Assembly (NCBI GenBank): GCA_026119935.1
Contig: JALRMH010000015.1
Span: forward strand, 372,001-436,000
Source of the DNA: Endothia cerciana
Lineage: Eukaryota; Ascomycota; Sordariomycetes; Diaporthales; Cryphonectriaceae
Length of the DNA stretch: 64,000 nucleotides
Reading direction: 5' to 3'
Below the pieces are notes generated by a model. That model was not told the DNA's origin. It was given only the letters and a program-made list of their open reading frames with translations, and did not search any database. The position numbers and the translations under genes are program-made. Positions 10,698 to 22,357 of the stretch are shown here, piece by piece; the stretch's first letter is position 1; every line of letters starts with the position of its first letter.

Positions 10698-13600
10698 GTG
10701 AGGAGTGAAGCGACGTTGTTTCCATCCGAGGAGGAAAAGAGCCTAGCACAGAACCGCAAGACAGACACGGATGGTATACGTGCAACCGCGGATCGCAGTT
10801 ACAGCACACCTGCGGCCCTTCCGATTCATGCCAAACATGGCTCACTTGATAGAGCATCGGATCCACAGGGACTGACTCTCCTCCACGAGCCTGCGGAGCC
10901 ACCGATTGCCGATATAATATTTGTGCACGGGTTGGGTGGCTCGAGTAGGCTGTCGTGGTCGAAGAACAAAGATGTCAAGCTTTTTTGGCCGCAAGAGTGG
11001 CTCCCTTCGGATGACGACGTTGGAAGAGCGAGGATATTCACCTTTGGATATAATGCGTTCTTTCACTCAGCCGCTCAGACGAGCGCCATAGGGGTTGCAG
11101 ACTTTGCGAAGAACCTCTTGTATGACCTTTCGTACGGTAGAGGCCCTTCAGGAAGCAGTTTGCACATCGGTAGCGTCAGTTTATGATTCGAGCCTGACTG
11201 TTCCGCCTGGGACTGGTAACTGGACCTGCTTTGCTGACTGGTACATTTTCCAGGTCCCAATCATATTTGTCACGCATTCTATGGGTGGTCTTGTGTTCAA
11301 AAAAGCATTCATGGAGGGATCAATAGACAAGCATTACAAGGGGATTATCGAAGCTGTGAAGGCCGTATTGTTTCTATCTACGCCACATCGAGGTGCAGAC
11401 TTGGCAAATGTCCTGAACAAGGTCCTGTCGATGACGCCACTCAGCTCGCAGAAGCAGTATGTCGCAGATCTGGTCAGGAACGGGCCATTCCTGAAGAACA
11501 TCAACGAGCAATTTCGACACAGTGCGCCAAAGCTTCAGATATTCTCGTTCTATGAGACACTCCAAACATCAATCGGCTTCACCTCCACCGTAAGGCGTCC
11601 AATTTTGGAAATCCTTATCTCCTGCTAATTAACCATTTGTTTCCAGTTGATACTCGATCAGGAAACAGCTATACTGGGCTATCCTGGAGAGATATCGAGG
11701 TCTCTAAATGCTGATCATCATGGAGTGTGTAAATTCGATAGCCCGCAGGACAGCAACTACATAGTCGTCCTGTCGGCATTGAAGTCGCTGTTGTCGTCCT
11801 ATACAACCAACGGTCTGCTATGTCTTTCCTTCGGCCCCTGCCTTCCAGCCTCCTTCTCTCACTCTTTGATACTTCAGTTGAGGACGCACCCCTGGCAACC
11901 CGAATGCTGACAGGTGCAGGCCCTGAACGACCGAGTAGCGACTTAGAGAGCCTTCAAATGCTGCTCTCTGTCCCTGATTCGATGGATCATGACTTCAGTT
12001 TCTTTTGGAACCGGAGGGCTGGTTCGACGTGCACGTGGATTTTGCAACGCCCGGAAATTGACTCGTGGATCTCGCACAGCTCAACTTCTAAGTTGCAGTG
12101 GATCTACGGCCGACCGGGTCGTGGCAAGTCAGTCTTGTCATCTTTCTTGATCAATCATCTTCGCGAAGAAGGTGCAATAGTACAATACTATTTCTTCAGA
12201 AGTGGGGATGAGACTAAACGCTCGATATCAGCGCTTCTCCGGTCCCTGGCATACCAAGCAGCTGTCCAGATTCCCGCATATCGACGCTCGCTGCGGAAGC
12301 TTTCCGACGGCGGGTACAAGTTGAAAGAATCTGACTGGAAAACCACGTGGAAGAAACTCTTTGTCGACATCCTCTTGCAAATGGAATTTCTGCCAACTCT
12401 GTACTGGGTCATAGATGGCCTCGACGAGTGTGGCTCGCCTCAGCAAATATTCGAAATCCTCGCGGACATTAGCGCCTCGAACAGCCCAATCAAATGTCTT
12501 GTGACGAGCCGCTGGAATCCAACCCTGTCCGCAGCTCATGAGAGAGTACAGTCAAGGATCTGCTCTCCGACGTTGTCCATAGACCAGGATACGACCGACA
12601 TTCGGCTTTACACATCAGAGCAGCTAAACCATCTTAGCTGGAACCCCGCCATCAAGCAGGAAATCGTGAGCAGGATTATAGGAAATGCAAATGGCAACTT
12701 TTTGTGGCTATATCTGACCCTCGAGGAAATCAAAGACTGCCACACGGAAGGTGATGTAAGGGCGCGCCTCGAAGAGCTGCCTCCGGGCATGGAAGATCTC
12801 TACAAGCGTATGGAAGATACCATATGCCGGATCCGAAGACCATCCGATAAAATCCTCTGCCGCCACCTATTACTCTGGGCCATGTACTCACGACGAGCTA
12901 TTTCAGCGGATGAGCTAGGGGCTGTTCTTCAGCCTGAGCATGGCCAACTCCTTGATATTTCGCACACTATCTACAGACTCTGTGGACACTTTGTTGTCAT
13001 TGAAGGCGGCCACAAGATTGCGTTGCTTCACCAATCAGCCCGCGAATATCTCACGACTACGTCGACACTGCCATTTTCTTTGGAGGCCACTGGTGCACAC
13101 CGCGAACTTTTTGAGAAAAGTATCAGTGCTTTCATGGACAAAAGCTTACGAGGCAAATTCACACCCGCGAATCTGAAATTGCTTGAATATCGTACGACAT
13201 CGTGGCCACATCATCTCCAGGCCATCAAACAAGCTAGTGATTCCAACGAGCACCTAGACATGCTCGTTCAGTTCTTCTCTCAGTCTAATGTTCTCGTTTG
13301 GATACAGGCTCTTGCCACAATGGGTCAACTGAAGGTCCTCGTTGAAGCATCACACGCACTAAATTCATACATACATCGCAAACGCCACTCGGATGCTGCA
13401 AGAGACCCTGCTATGCGCAGTTCCAAGGACTTGGAATTTTTAGAGACTTGGACCCAAGACCTTCTGAAAATCCCGGGCAAGTTTGGAGGCATCCTGTCCA
13501 GAGACCCATCGTGCATTTTCACTTCAGTGCCGCCGTTTTGTCCTACCACCTCGGCTATCCACAAATTGTTTGCGAAGTCTGCATTCTCTAGTATCTCGGT

Positions 13601-15746
13601 CCGGGGTCAGCCTTCTAAATGGGACGATCGCCTTGCCTGTGTCTCTGTGGGCAGTGGCCACCTGGCGTCTCTCGTCACATGTTCCGGTCGCTATCTGGCG
13701 GTGGCCAATGAGGTTGGGACTGTCACATTATGGGACTGCACAACATTCCAAGTAACTCAACAGCTTCAACACTCTGAAAGAGTGTCAGCAATGTGCTTCG
13801 ATACTGGTGGAGACCGGCTCGCAACTTACGGATCGTACACGACGAAAATATGGGCTCCACAGACCGGGCAAGTCATTCATCGAGTCAACAATTTTCCTAA
13901 CATGGCCGGATTATGTCTGAGCTTTGTTAGCAAAGACACATCACTTCTGATGGGCGCTGATCGTCGGTGTCTGCTCAAATACGACTTCAAGTCCAATCCT
14001 GAGGCAACTTGGGTCCTCGTTGACTCTTCGATACTGAACGACGTTGATCCCATGAACGGCGCTAATCTGAACTCTCCGTCGGCATTAGCCATCAGCCCTG
14101 ATGGGTCTATGATAGCTGCGGCATACAGAAGATTCCCGTTGATGATATGGTCAATCAATCCGCCGAAGATCATCAAGCGAATGAGTCGCAAACGACCACG
14201 CGACCGTCTATCTGACCCGCTTCCATTTGCCGATAAGCTATCTTGGCATCCGTCGAGCGAAGAGCTCATAGGATTGTTTCTGGATGGTTACGCCTTCAAA
14301 TTCAATGTTCTTGACGGCACGCTTCAGGAACAACCGCCCGACCCAGGACGAATGCCGGCTGATATACATTGCAGTCCTGACGGAGAGGTCTACGCGATTC
14401 AAGGATTTAGGGGCAATATTAAGCTCTTTGATTACCAAAGCTCAACACTGATTTGCCAGATCACCTCGACTGGTGATATGGCCGGTCCATTTGCATTCAG
14501 CCAGGATGGCCGCCGTTTCTTCCATCTTCGAGGAGACTCTTGCACTGTGTGGGAGCCTAAGAACCTTGTTCGACTCTCAGCGGCGGACGACCAAGCCCTC
14601 AATAGCCAGTCTTCCCCCGATGAGAATGAGATTGTCGAACAGTCCAACTTTGCCGCCGAATCGTTTGTAGACGACCATCCGCCGATCTCCGTGGTGGACC
14701 CTGCGCCCAAAGGTCCATTGTTATGCATCGGAGATGAAGATGGCCTCATTTGGCTGTTTGATTCTGCGACAGGATCAAAGCTCGAAGTTGGCAGAACGGC
14801 AACAGAGATGAGCATCGAACATGTTGCGTGGAACAATCAAGGGGATCGTTTGGTCTACTCCGAAATCAGTGGACGCGTAACTCTTCTTGAAGTATTGTTT
14901 TCCGACGGGCACTGGACTCATCATCAGATCAAGCGTTTCAAGCCCAAAATGGCAGAAGGCGGAATAATACAGCTACTCCTTTCGGCTGACTGCAGCAAGC
15001 TGCTGGTGGCTTTTGACGGCTCTGTCCAGGTATGGTCTCTTGAACTGGGTCTACTCGAACATACGCATTCTGCTGATGGGGCATCGCCATTGTGGACAAT
15101 TCATTCCCGATCTCCAGATCAACTGATCTTCGTCAGTTCGTCACACATCAGCATCTATCACTGGACTGCAGATGACCTTACAAGGATCGGAACCTATTTC
15201 CGACCACAGGATGGCCTTGGAGACAGTTCCAAGTCTATTGAGAAACTTGCTGCTTCATCTCATGACTCTCTTTCAGGCACAATCATTCACAACAATGACA
15301 ATGTTAATGAAGAAGTCGCACAAATTAGGACCACTCACTTCCCTGGATATGTTCTTGTTATGATTTCCCGACGAACAGTTTCGCGACAGCTATCTCCTCG
15401 ATTCGAAGTGCTCGATACAACGAAGTTCGATCCCGCGGGTAATCACCCTAATCGCGATATTCATACAATGAACATCCCATCAGAAGTTATAGCCGAGGTC
15501 GAGATACCACTGAACGTCCTCCCAAACGGGAAGCTAGTCTTTTTCGACAAGTCACTGAGACTATGTACCTGGCATCTTAGGTCTTCGAAAGGGTTGGAGA
15601 ATATCACACGGCATTTTTCCATGCCTGGAGACTGGTTGCCATATCGAAATCTAAACTTGCTGCATATCAATGCCGTTGGGACAATTTTTTGTCCGCTTGG
15701 AGATGGCATTGCGATGATTGAAAGTACCGCTGCCTCTGAATGGTAA
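10577..15746 (+). CDS. STAND protein: alpha/beta hydrolase - NACHT - WD40
   Basis: Exons: (5' end uncertain)-11174, 11254-11589, 11647-11812 and 11878-15746. About 1615 aa are visible from codon 10698. Order: serine/basic leader; alpha/beta hydrolase module (DIIFVHGLGG, then THSMGG with the nucleophile serine, STPHRGAD); NACHT NTPase (Walker A WIYGRPGRGKS, Walker B WVIDGLDECG, sensor LVTSR); a helical region; and a C-terminal half of degenerate WD40-like repeats (VTLWDCTTF, KIWAPQTGQ, LIWLFDSATG, VQVWSLELG). This is the NLR-like architecture of fungal allorecognition and immune-type receptors. An effector domain is released on ligand binding by the repeats. The intron GTCAGT...CCAG after LHIGS fits the family reading LHIGSVPIIFVTHS. 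The WD repeats are diverged, not the near-identical tandem repeats of HET-D/E. No in-frame ATG precedes 10698, so the start probably lies in an upstream exon (see findings). Confidence 0.88.
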
Positions 15747-16186
15747 GCACGAGATGAAATTCTGCGGATTACATACAGAGGATAGATACTGTAGCAAGAT
15801 CCACTCAACTTGAAATACATGCTTCCGCACGAACATGCAGTACTCTTCGCAGTGTGTCTGCTGCCTCAAGAAGCCGAGGTGTTAACATATGGATATGAAC
15901 AAGGCCTTTGATATAGACGACTAGTCACTGGCCCATGGTGAGAAAGGTTTGGGTGCTTATTTTGGGTGTTAATGTTTCACTATTTCAAGGGAAAAAAGAA
16001 AGAAAGAAATTACTAAGCTGCCCTTCCCCTGGTAGCTAGTACCAACTTCCGATCAAGAGATATTCTAATGGATAAGAGACAGACAAAATGATGACACAGC
16101 AGAGAAGCCGCCTAGATGAACGCCCTGAGACAACCATACATACAGCTTCGCCAGTCACCCGAGGCAATTGTCGCCGTTGTCCTTGC
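15747..16186. other. Short convergent intergenic region
   Basis: This holds the facing 3' flanks of the NACHT gene (+) and the unknown gene (-). It contains an A/G-rich stretch near 15990-16012. No gene is seen. Confidence 0.5.
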
Positions 16187-16843
16187 CTAAATCTTCACCT
16201 CTGCGCGACCGCCCTCAAGAACGGTCTCATCATCTTTGCCTGCCTCTTCACCCCGGGTAAACTCCACGATCAAGTAGAACCTCTGCCCCTCGTCTTCATA
16301 TTCCCGATTCCTCCAGAACAGATGAGCTTTACTCACTGTGGTCGATTTGCCAAGTGCCTTCGCAACGTGCGAAGCACTGCGGAGGAAGGGATTGTCATTC
16401 CACATGAATGAATCAGGAGTCGTGAGGAGTTCAGTTTCGTCAGGGGTTGTCAATTGGGTCCAGAACTCATTCTTGATCGCAGTTCTTGCGGCTTCGTTGA
16501 CGATGTTGTGGTAAGCCAGGTATCGCAGCGCACCGGGCTTCCCACCTTGAGCGAGCCAACTGTCCACAACCAGTTCCCAGAGGCGGATGTCAACAATACG
16601 TTCGCACGTGCGATATCTCTCGAGGAACACATCAAACACAACCAGTGCAGAGTGAGAGATGGAGACAGCGTAGTGGAATCCGAACCCACCGTATCGCTTG
16701 CTGTCCTGCGCCTTGACGTACCGATACTGCCAGTCCTCCGCAACTCCAGTGACGCGTGTTAGGCATGTGAGACTGCTGAGATCGCAGTCTACATCGCTGC
16801 TGCGAACAAGTCCGACATCAGCAATCGTCTTGACTGGAGACAT
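16187..16843 (-). CDS. Hypothetical protein beside the NACHT gene
   Basis: Intact 218-aa frame without introns. The ATG has a fair context (tcaacATGTC). Features: an aromatic, globular-looking sequence (DWQYRYVKAQDSKRYGGFGF, LVVFDVFLERYRTCERIVDI), a motif WLAQGGKPGALRYLAYHNIV, and a basic-aromatic stretch near the end (AHLFWRNREYEDEGQRFYLI). There is no signal peptide, membrane segment or domain I can name. It is transcribed toward the NACHT-WD40 gene. A functional link is possible but rests on position only. Confidence 0.55.
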   Translation of the reverse strand: MSPVKTIADVGLVRSSDVDCDLSSLTCLTRVTGVAEDWQYRYVKAQDSKRYGGFGFHYAVSISHSALVVFDVFLERYRTCERIVDIRLWELVVDSWLAQGGKPGALRYLAYHNIVNEAARTAIKNEFWTQLTTPDETELLTTPDSFMWNDNPFLRSASHVAKALGKSTTVSKAHLFWRNREYEDEGQRFYLIVEFTRGEEAGKDDETVLEGGRAEVKI

Positions 16844-18051
16844 GTTGACAGATTTGGGATCAGTTTTGTGCGCGAGTTTGTCTGTCGCAATACTGTAGCT
16901 GTTTTGCGATTTTCCTGCTCGAGGTCACATATCAAGTGCTTTAGGTCAGAAAGCTCAGTTATATATTGAAATTCGCAACGAAATACAATTGCCGTGTTGA
17001 GTCGTGATCCCGGGGGCCAATACAGCAGCATTGTAAGTCGAGAATTAAAGTGCTCATTGGGAATCTTGCGTTGAGGTTCTTTGTCTTCATACTACCAAAA
17101 CAAAACACTATACTTGTGAGAGCCGGACGAATCGGATAACAGTCATAGTTAATCAATTCATCCAAAATTGAAGGAAAGAAACAGTCGAACATGACCAAGG
17201 CGGAGCAGATATTGGCAGAAATTCTCCAGCCGGTGCATAGTCACGACTGCTAACAAGGTAGGTCTCGAACAACCCCCTTAAAACCATATTTAAATATAAA
17301 AATAAAAACCACCCCATTTATTTGTTTCAATTAGAAATCTGTTTCTTCTAAGGTAGAGCCAATCACAGGACCCTCAATTCCTACTCAAGGTGGTATAGTA
17401 TATGCTCTCAAAGTATTGTGAATACATCAATTAGTCATCTAACCGGATGGGAAGCTCAGTAATTATCAATTCGATGCTCCTTCACTCTAGTCCGCAGGGC
17501 TTTCCAGGCACGCTTTGAATAACATAAGGCTCTCAAAGAAGGTCTCTTTTCCCGGCTTAAGCTCGACGCAAATTAGTCAACAACACATTCATTGTACAAA
17601 TGATAGGGCTGTCAATTTGAGTCGACCTTCTGTAACATGATATTTCCGGGACTTAGTACTTAGTTAATGTTTCTACGTTTATTTGGGCCAAACAACTAAA
17701 AGGAAAATGTCCTTGATCCAAGCCTCCGGGTGTGGGATTCGAGGCTAGGTGCAACTGGATGATCCTTATGTAAAAATACGCTGTGGTTGGAGAGCCAAGC
17801 GGATTGGGGTGCAGAGCCAAGGACTGTGCGGTGGCGTTTCTGCCGGCTGCGCCCAATGTTGCATCCGGACCGCACCTGGGCATCCCTCAGACCTCGGGAG
17901 CCACAGACAAATCTGGAACTGTCACCACGTCCCATCGTCACTGGCGGATTCTCTGCGCCTATTTCCCTCTGAATCCCTTTCAAGTTCCCTATCACTGCAT
18001 ACTTTGGTGACCGTAGAGAACCGGGCTTGACCACCTGGGCAGCGGACGATC
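16844..18051. other. Intergenic, AT-rich
   Basis: A/T-rich DNA, strongest about 17280-17340 (runs of A and T) and 17400-17660. No gene is supported. AT-rich islands like this can be old RIP-mutated repeats, but I see no recognisable element. The last 150 bp is the leader of the sterol-reductase gene. Confidence 0.45.
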
Positions 18052-19197
18052 ATGCTGGATACAAGGGCTCTGTTGTTCTCGCCGCTGCTTGAGCTCTTCA
18101 TCCTCACTGCTCATCTTATCCTTCCAGCACAGGAAGTAGACGGCTATGTTCGCGATACCAAAGGCAAACCTTTGAAGTACCGCTTGTAAGCTCCTATTCA
18201 CTTCGTAGCAATTTCTCCTCGCTGATTGCTCCTCCTCAGAAATGGTCTTCCGGTGCTCGCGGTGACGGTGCTATCCTGGGTCGGTCTCTGTACCCTTGGC
18301 ATCATCCCCTGGGGCTACCTCTATGTGCACGTCTGGGAGATGTGTGCGTCGGCCTGCATTGCAGGGCTGATCTGCACCACATACTTCGTAGCCACAGGGG
18401 CTCGACAAGATCCCTCACCCACTTTCATCACGGAGGTCTTCCTCGGCCGCACGCTCAACCCGCGTCTCAAGGTCGCAGGCCGCCTCCTTGACGTCAAGAT
18501 GGTTCTCTATGTGATCGGAGCCGTTCATCTTGAGCTGAACGTCCTGTCCTACGCGGCAGTGCACCACGAGTCATCACCCGATCCGAGTCCCGGCGTCACC
18601 ATCGCCGCAGGCCTCCTCACCTGGTTTGTCTGCGAGTACCTCTTTTGGGAAAACGTCCACCTTTACACGTACGACCTCTTCGCCGAGCACGTTGGGTTCA
18701 AGCTCATATGGGGTTGTATGTGCTTCTACCCCTTCTTCTATCCCATCGGCATCGCCGCAGCCGTCGCGCTGCCTAATCCACATCGCGGAACGGCCTACTA
18801 TACTGTTGCCGTGGGGGTGTACTTCGCCGGTTGGGGCCTGAGTCGAGGCGCGAACCTACAGAAGTACCGGTTCAAAGAGGCCTCGGCGCAGCGCAAAGCC
18901 GACAAGGGCAGAGCTATCCGGTCAGACGATGGCAAACAAGAGCTCTTCTGTGGAGGTCTTTGGGGTGTTGCGAGGCATGTGAACTACGTTGGTGAGATCC
19001 TCGAGGCTGTGGGGATCGCGCTGGCGGTCGGGCATCCTACGACAGCCTGGACACCGTGGCTTTACCCGCTGTATTACCTAGGCCTTCTAGTCACGCGGGA
19101 GAGGGACGATGATAAGCGGTGCAGGGAGAAGTACGGGCCCCTATGGGAGGAGTATTGCCTGCGGGTGCCGTACAGACTCATCCCCTTTGTATACTAA
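18052..19197 (+). CDS. ERG4/ERG24-family sterol reductase, short form
   Basis: Two exons, 18052-18185 and 18240-19197 (GTAAGC...CTCAG), give 363 aa. The membrane protein has many hydrophobic segments. Family marks: KPLKYRLNGLPV near the N-terminus, LGRTLNPRLK, LWGVARHVNYVGEI and the C-terminal EKYGPLWEEYCLRVPYRLIP ending in FVY. These enzymes reduce the C14(15) or C24(28) double bond of ergosterol intermediates in the ER with NADPH. The protein is shorter than usual members (about 430-490 aa). It lacks the first one or two helices, starting right before the PAQEVDGYVRD loop. It could be a functional paralog or an N-terminally trimmed copy. Lying between a NACHT and a HET-like gene, it is more likely an accessory paralog than the core ERG24. 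Confidence 0.82.
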
Positions 19198-19353
19198 GGG
19201 ATGGACTCCCTTTGCTAGGAGCATGCCTTGGCCTACCCATAGCGGCTTTGGGCCATTTGTGTCTCTCGTTAGACCAGGTCCCAACATCAAAGCGTTCAGA
19301 GAAGTTCAAGAACCCTCGGTACCTAGATTTGATGAAGCATAGCCTTGATTTGT

Positions 19354-20808
19354 TTACTGATCATAATCAACGTTCCCGATTGGAACAAACCGCCGCACAA
19401 ATCTGCACTGATCATTCTCGGAATCCAAGTCTACAAAGTAGACCTCAATCTCGGGAACCGGAGGACCTGTTGGAGATTCCATCAACCGCAGCTCCTGACG
19501 TAGTTCGTCCACTCGTCGTGTGGTCAGTTCTTTGTGCAGGTCGCACCACTCCACTTGCTCCTGATGGCTAATAGGGATTGTCTTGCGGAGAGCATCGTTC
19601 TTTTCCGGATAAAACCGCGTGATCTTGGTACAAGCGTTTTAGTAGAGAGGTCTAACGGAAAGGTCTTTTCGGTGAGGAAGTCAGAAGGTTCTTGATGCCC
19701 ACGTAGGCCTGCTTACCCATTTGTCCTGTGCCATTTCCACAGAGAAGGCGGCCACTACAACTCCACCTCTCATGACCTCATACATCCTGTTCAAATCCGT
19801 GTCGATAACCCGCTGAATTTGATACCATCTGAAATGCTGCTGAGACAAGTGGGAACTGATCTTATCCTCATCCGTTAGCAGCTCGTACCGTTCGTGGTGG
19901 GTCTCCGTCGGGTGAATAAGTATTGCAGCCGTCAGGAGGTAATCATCTCGGGACATAGTCTGCAAGTCGTACTGCTTTTGTACGTGCCTGAGGATAGGTG
20001 CGTACTCCGGCAAGATGTAATTAAGATCAGTGACGTGTTTCAGACCGGCATTTCCCAGCAGCACGGAAAGGATACTTGTGACAAGGCTGCTGGTCCAGAT
20101 GATTGCGGCCTTGCCCGCAAAGCCGTACGTGGTGTCTTTGCCAAGCCTGTCCTCGTCGGCGCCGTAGATACCATCATCTGCCTCGCAGTGCCTGACAGGG
20201 CAGAATGGCGGAACTGTGCTCCGAGGCCGAGGGCCAGTATCGTGTCTCAGATTGACGATTTTGTTCGGGTTGAAAGCAAAGGACCTGATCTCGCTGGAGA
20301 TCCAGGGCCGGCGCAAAGTATCCAATAGCTCGACGCCCCTGATGTCGTACGCGGTGATGACTGGTAAGAAGGTGTACAGTTGCTGGAATCGACCGATTTG
20401 CTTCGTTCTCTCTACGTCATCGAGAGACTTATCGACCGAAATCGCGTCAATGAGGAGGTACTGAATGTTTTTCTGCCTCGCATAGAGAAGAGCACAGCGG
20501 AGGTTCCGAGATCCGTCGGCCATCATGGCGCTGTCATCCCACCTCCAGGAGAGGACAGCGACGTTGTGATCACGATTTGACCTCAAGAAATCGCTTTGTT
20601 TAATTATGATCGACTGGGTGGGCAGATCCCTCCATTTAAACTCCTCTGGGTCTTGCCGGTTGATCAACCTGCTAAGGTCATTGAGACCGGTAGAGGGGAC
20701 CTTAAGAGCCAGCCACTCCTGACGGCTCATTGTTACGCCACACTTGTAGGCTTGAGGGCCTTTGGAATGGATCAAATTAATTGATTGCTCATAAGTAGGT
20801 TCCATCAT
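19354..20808 (-). CDS. HET-like protein (divergent), putative
   Basis: Two exons, 20808-19717 and 19623-19354. The 93-nt intron has donor GTAAGC, branch-like ACTAAAAC and acceptor CCAAG. About 450 aa. The middle carries a pattern like the fungal HET domain: HNVAVLSWRWDD, then CALLYARQKNIQYLLIDAIS, then RPWISSEIRSFAFNPNKIVN. These match the order Y-V-A-L-S-Y-x-W-G, L-W-I-D-x-L-C and R-x-W-T-x-Q-E, but every motif has diverged. HET proteins trigger incompatibility-type cell death. I infer a distant relative and am not sure. The C-terminal exon is charged (ELTTRRVDELRQELRLME). Start chosen at MMEPTYEQ. A GTAAGT site just upstream leaves room for a further 5' exon. Confidence 0.55.
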
Positions 20809-22357
20809 GAATGGTCAAGCTTAGAATATACTTACCTAAAGGTTTTGTAGTGTGAAAAATGAATATTCCGAAGCACCGGGCTGGAAATGATTTCCCTCGC
20901 ACACCAGTGGCGGATACAAAGATCTCATATACCGGTATATTCGTGGTCCAAATGGCGCACTTTTCAAGTGTCGATATCGGGCGGGCCTTGAATTTGAAAT
21001 CGAACAGTGGAGGAGGTTCCTCTTATAGGATCCAACTGTGAAGACTCGGGCGCCGCAACAGTCCTGCTGCCTAGGTAAGCCCGCACCTGCAGATATATCA
21101 AAGGAAGTAACTTGCATGGTACTAGCAAAAAGGAGTGAGACCTGAGGCGAAGGATTGCTGAATCCGAGCAGTCCGGGGGCGTTCCTCACCGCTACCAGCC
21201 CTCGAATTTGTCGGATAGGAGACGGAATACTATCCGTTGGCTGCCCAGGTGCTGGCTGGGTTCGGTTTTCTCCCTAAATGATTCAGCACCTGACGGTATA
21301 GGTGTATACAAAAGTTATTTTCCCTGTAAACCCCGGCGTAGGGAACCTCTTGTGTTGTAGCCCTTGGATTACCTACCCTTTGCGGTCGAGCCAACCATTG
21401 TCCGGGCTAGCCTTTCATTGATCCCTCGGCTCAATGGGTGCCTCTCAGGCCGAGAACTAGATAGTCGTTGACTATATCGAGGATGGTTCCTCATAGTCGT
21501 CCACTGGTATCTCCACCCAGGACTTCTGATGGCCATGCCTCTTCTTAGGAACTGCAGTCCTAGGTATCCTTGGAAGCTCTTCAACAGTCAGTGAGGGGGG
21601 TCACATCTCGCAGGAAGCATCCTCTTTCTTCGTGGCGCAAGAGGTTGCCATCGTGCAAATGACACACCCACGAGCCAACACGACCGTGCGTGCCGGGGTC
21701 CCCATCCTGATCCTTCAACATCTTGCAGATCAGCGGTACCATTCCGAGCTTGTACGGTCCTACATGAATTCCGTGGACTGCATAGCCTCTAGAGAATACT
21801 CCACAGTCAGGGTATCTAAGCTAGGGATATCGGCGGACTGGCGAATCAGAGCTTGAGTGAGGTGGAATCAGTCGGCATATATAAGAGCGGGATTCCCGCA
21901 TTGCATCTCGACTTCGACTTGAGATGCGGTCTGTGTCTATTTAAGGCTCACCGTCGCACTCCATTCATGTCACGGCTTGACCCCCAACCCTCTCCCCCGG
22001 ACTTCCTTCAGTGGGGTTGGGGAGATATTACGGCGCAGGGAAGTGACAACCCGACCGGGTGTTTATACGCAGTTCCAAATCTTATGTGCCCCCCCTTTTT
22101 TTAGGGGGTGGGGGTTGGTGTATATCTTGGAGCGATGCTACAGCAACGCCAACGACCTTCCTTGCGCGGCAAACTGAGGAGACGAGCATCACGGCACAAT
22201 GTTGACAAGGCCCAGCTGGGTGTTTTGTCGAGAAAAGCAAAAGGAACATCCTTTCTTTGATTTCTATACTGAGTATATGAGGCTGCCAGAATGAGACGCA
22301 CTTGAAAGCCGTTCCCCTATTACAGTATCTGCTCGTCGCCTGGGAGTACTCTATGAA
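20809..22357. other. Intergenic, no gene supported
   Basis: Low coding potential in all frames. It includes a C7T7/G-rich patch near 22088-22113 and palindromic or repeated short words near 21890-21925 (TGCATCTCGACTTCGACTTG). Possibly old repeat debris. No named element is recognised. Confidence 0.4.

Noticed and set aside
17280..17700. AT-rich stretch as a possible RIP-mutated transposon
   Set aside because: No transposon protein, terminal repeat or target duplication could be read. AT content alone is not enough.
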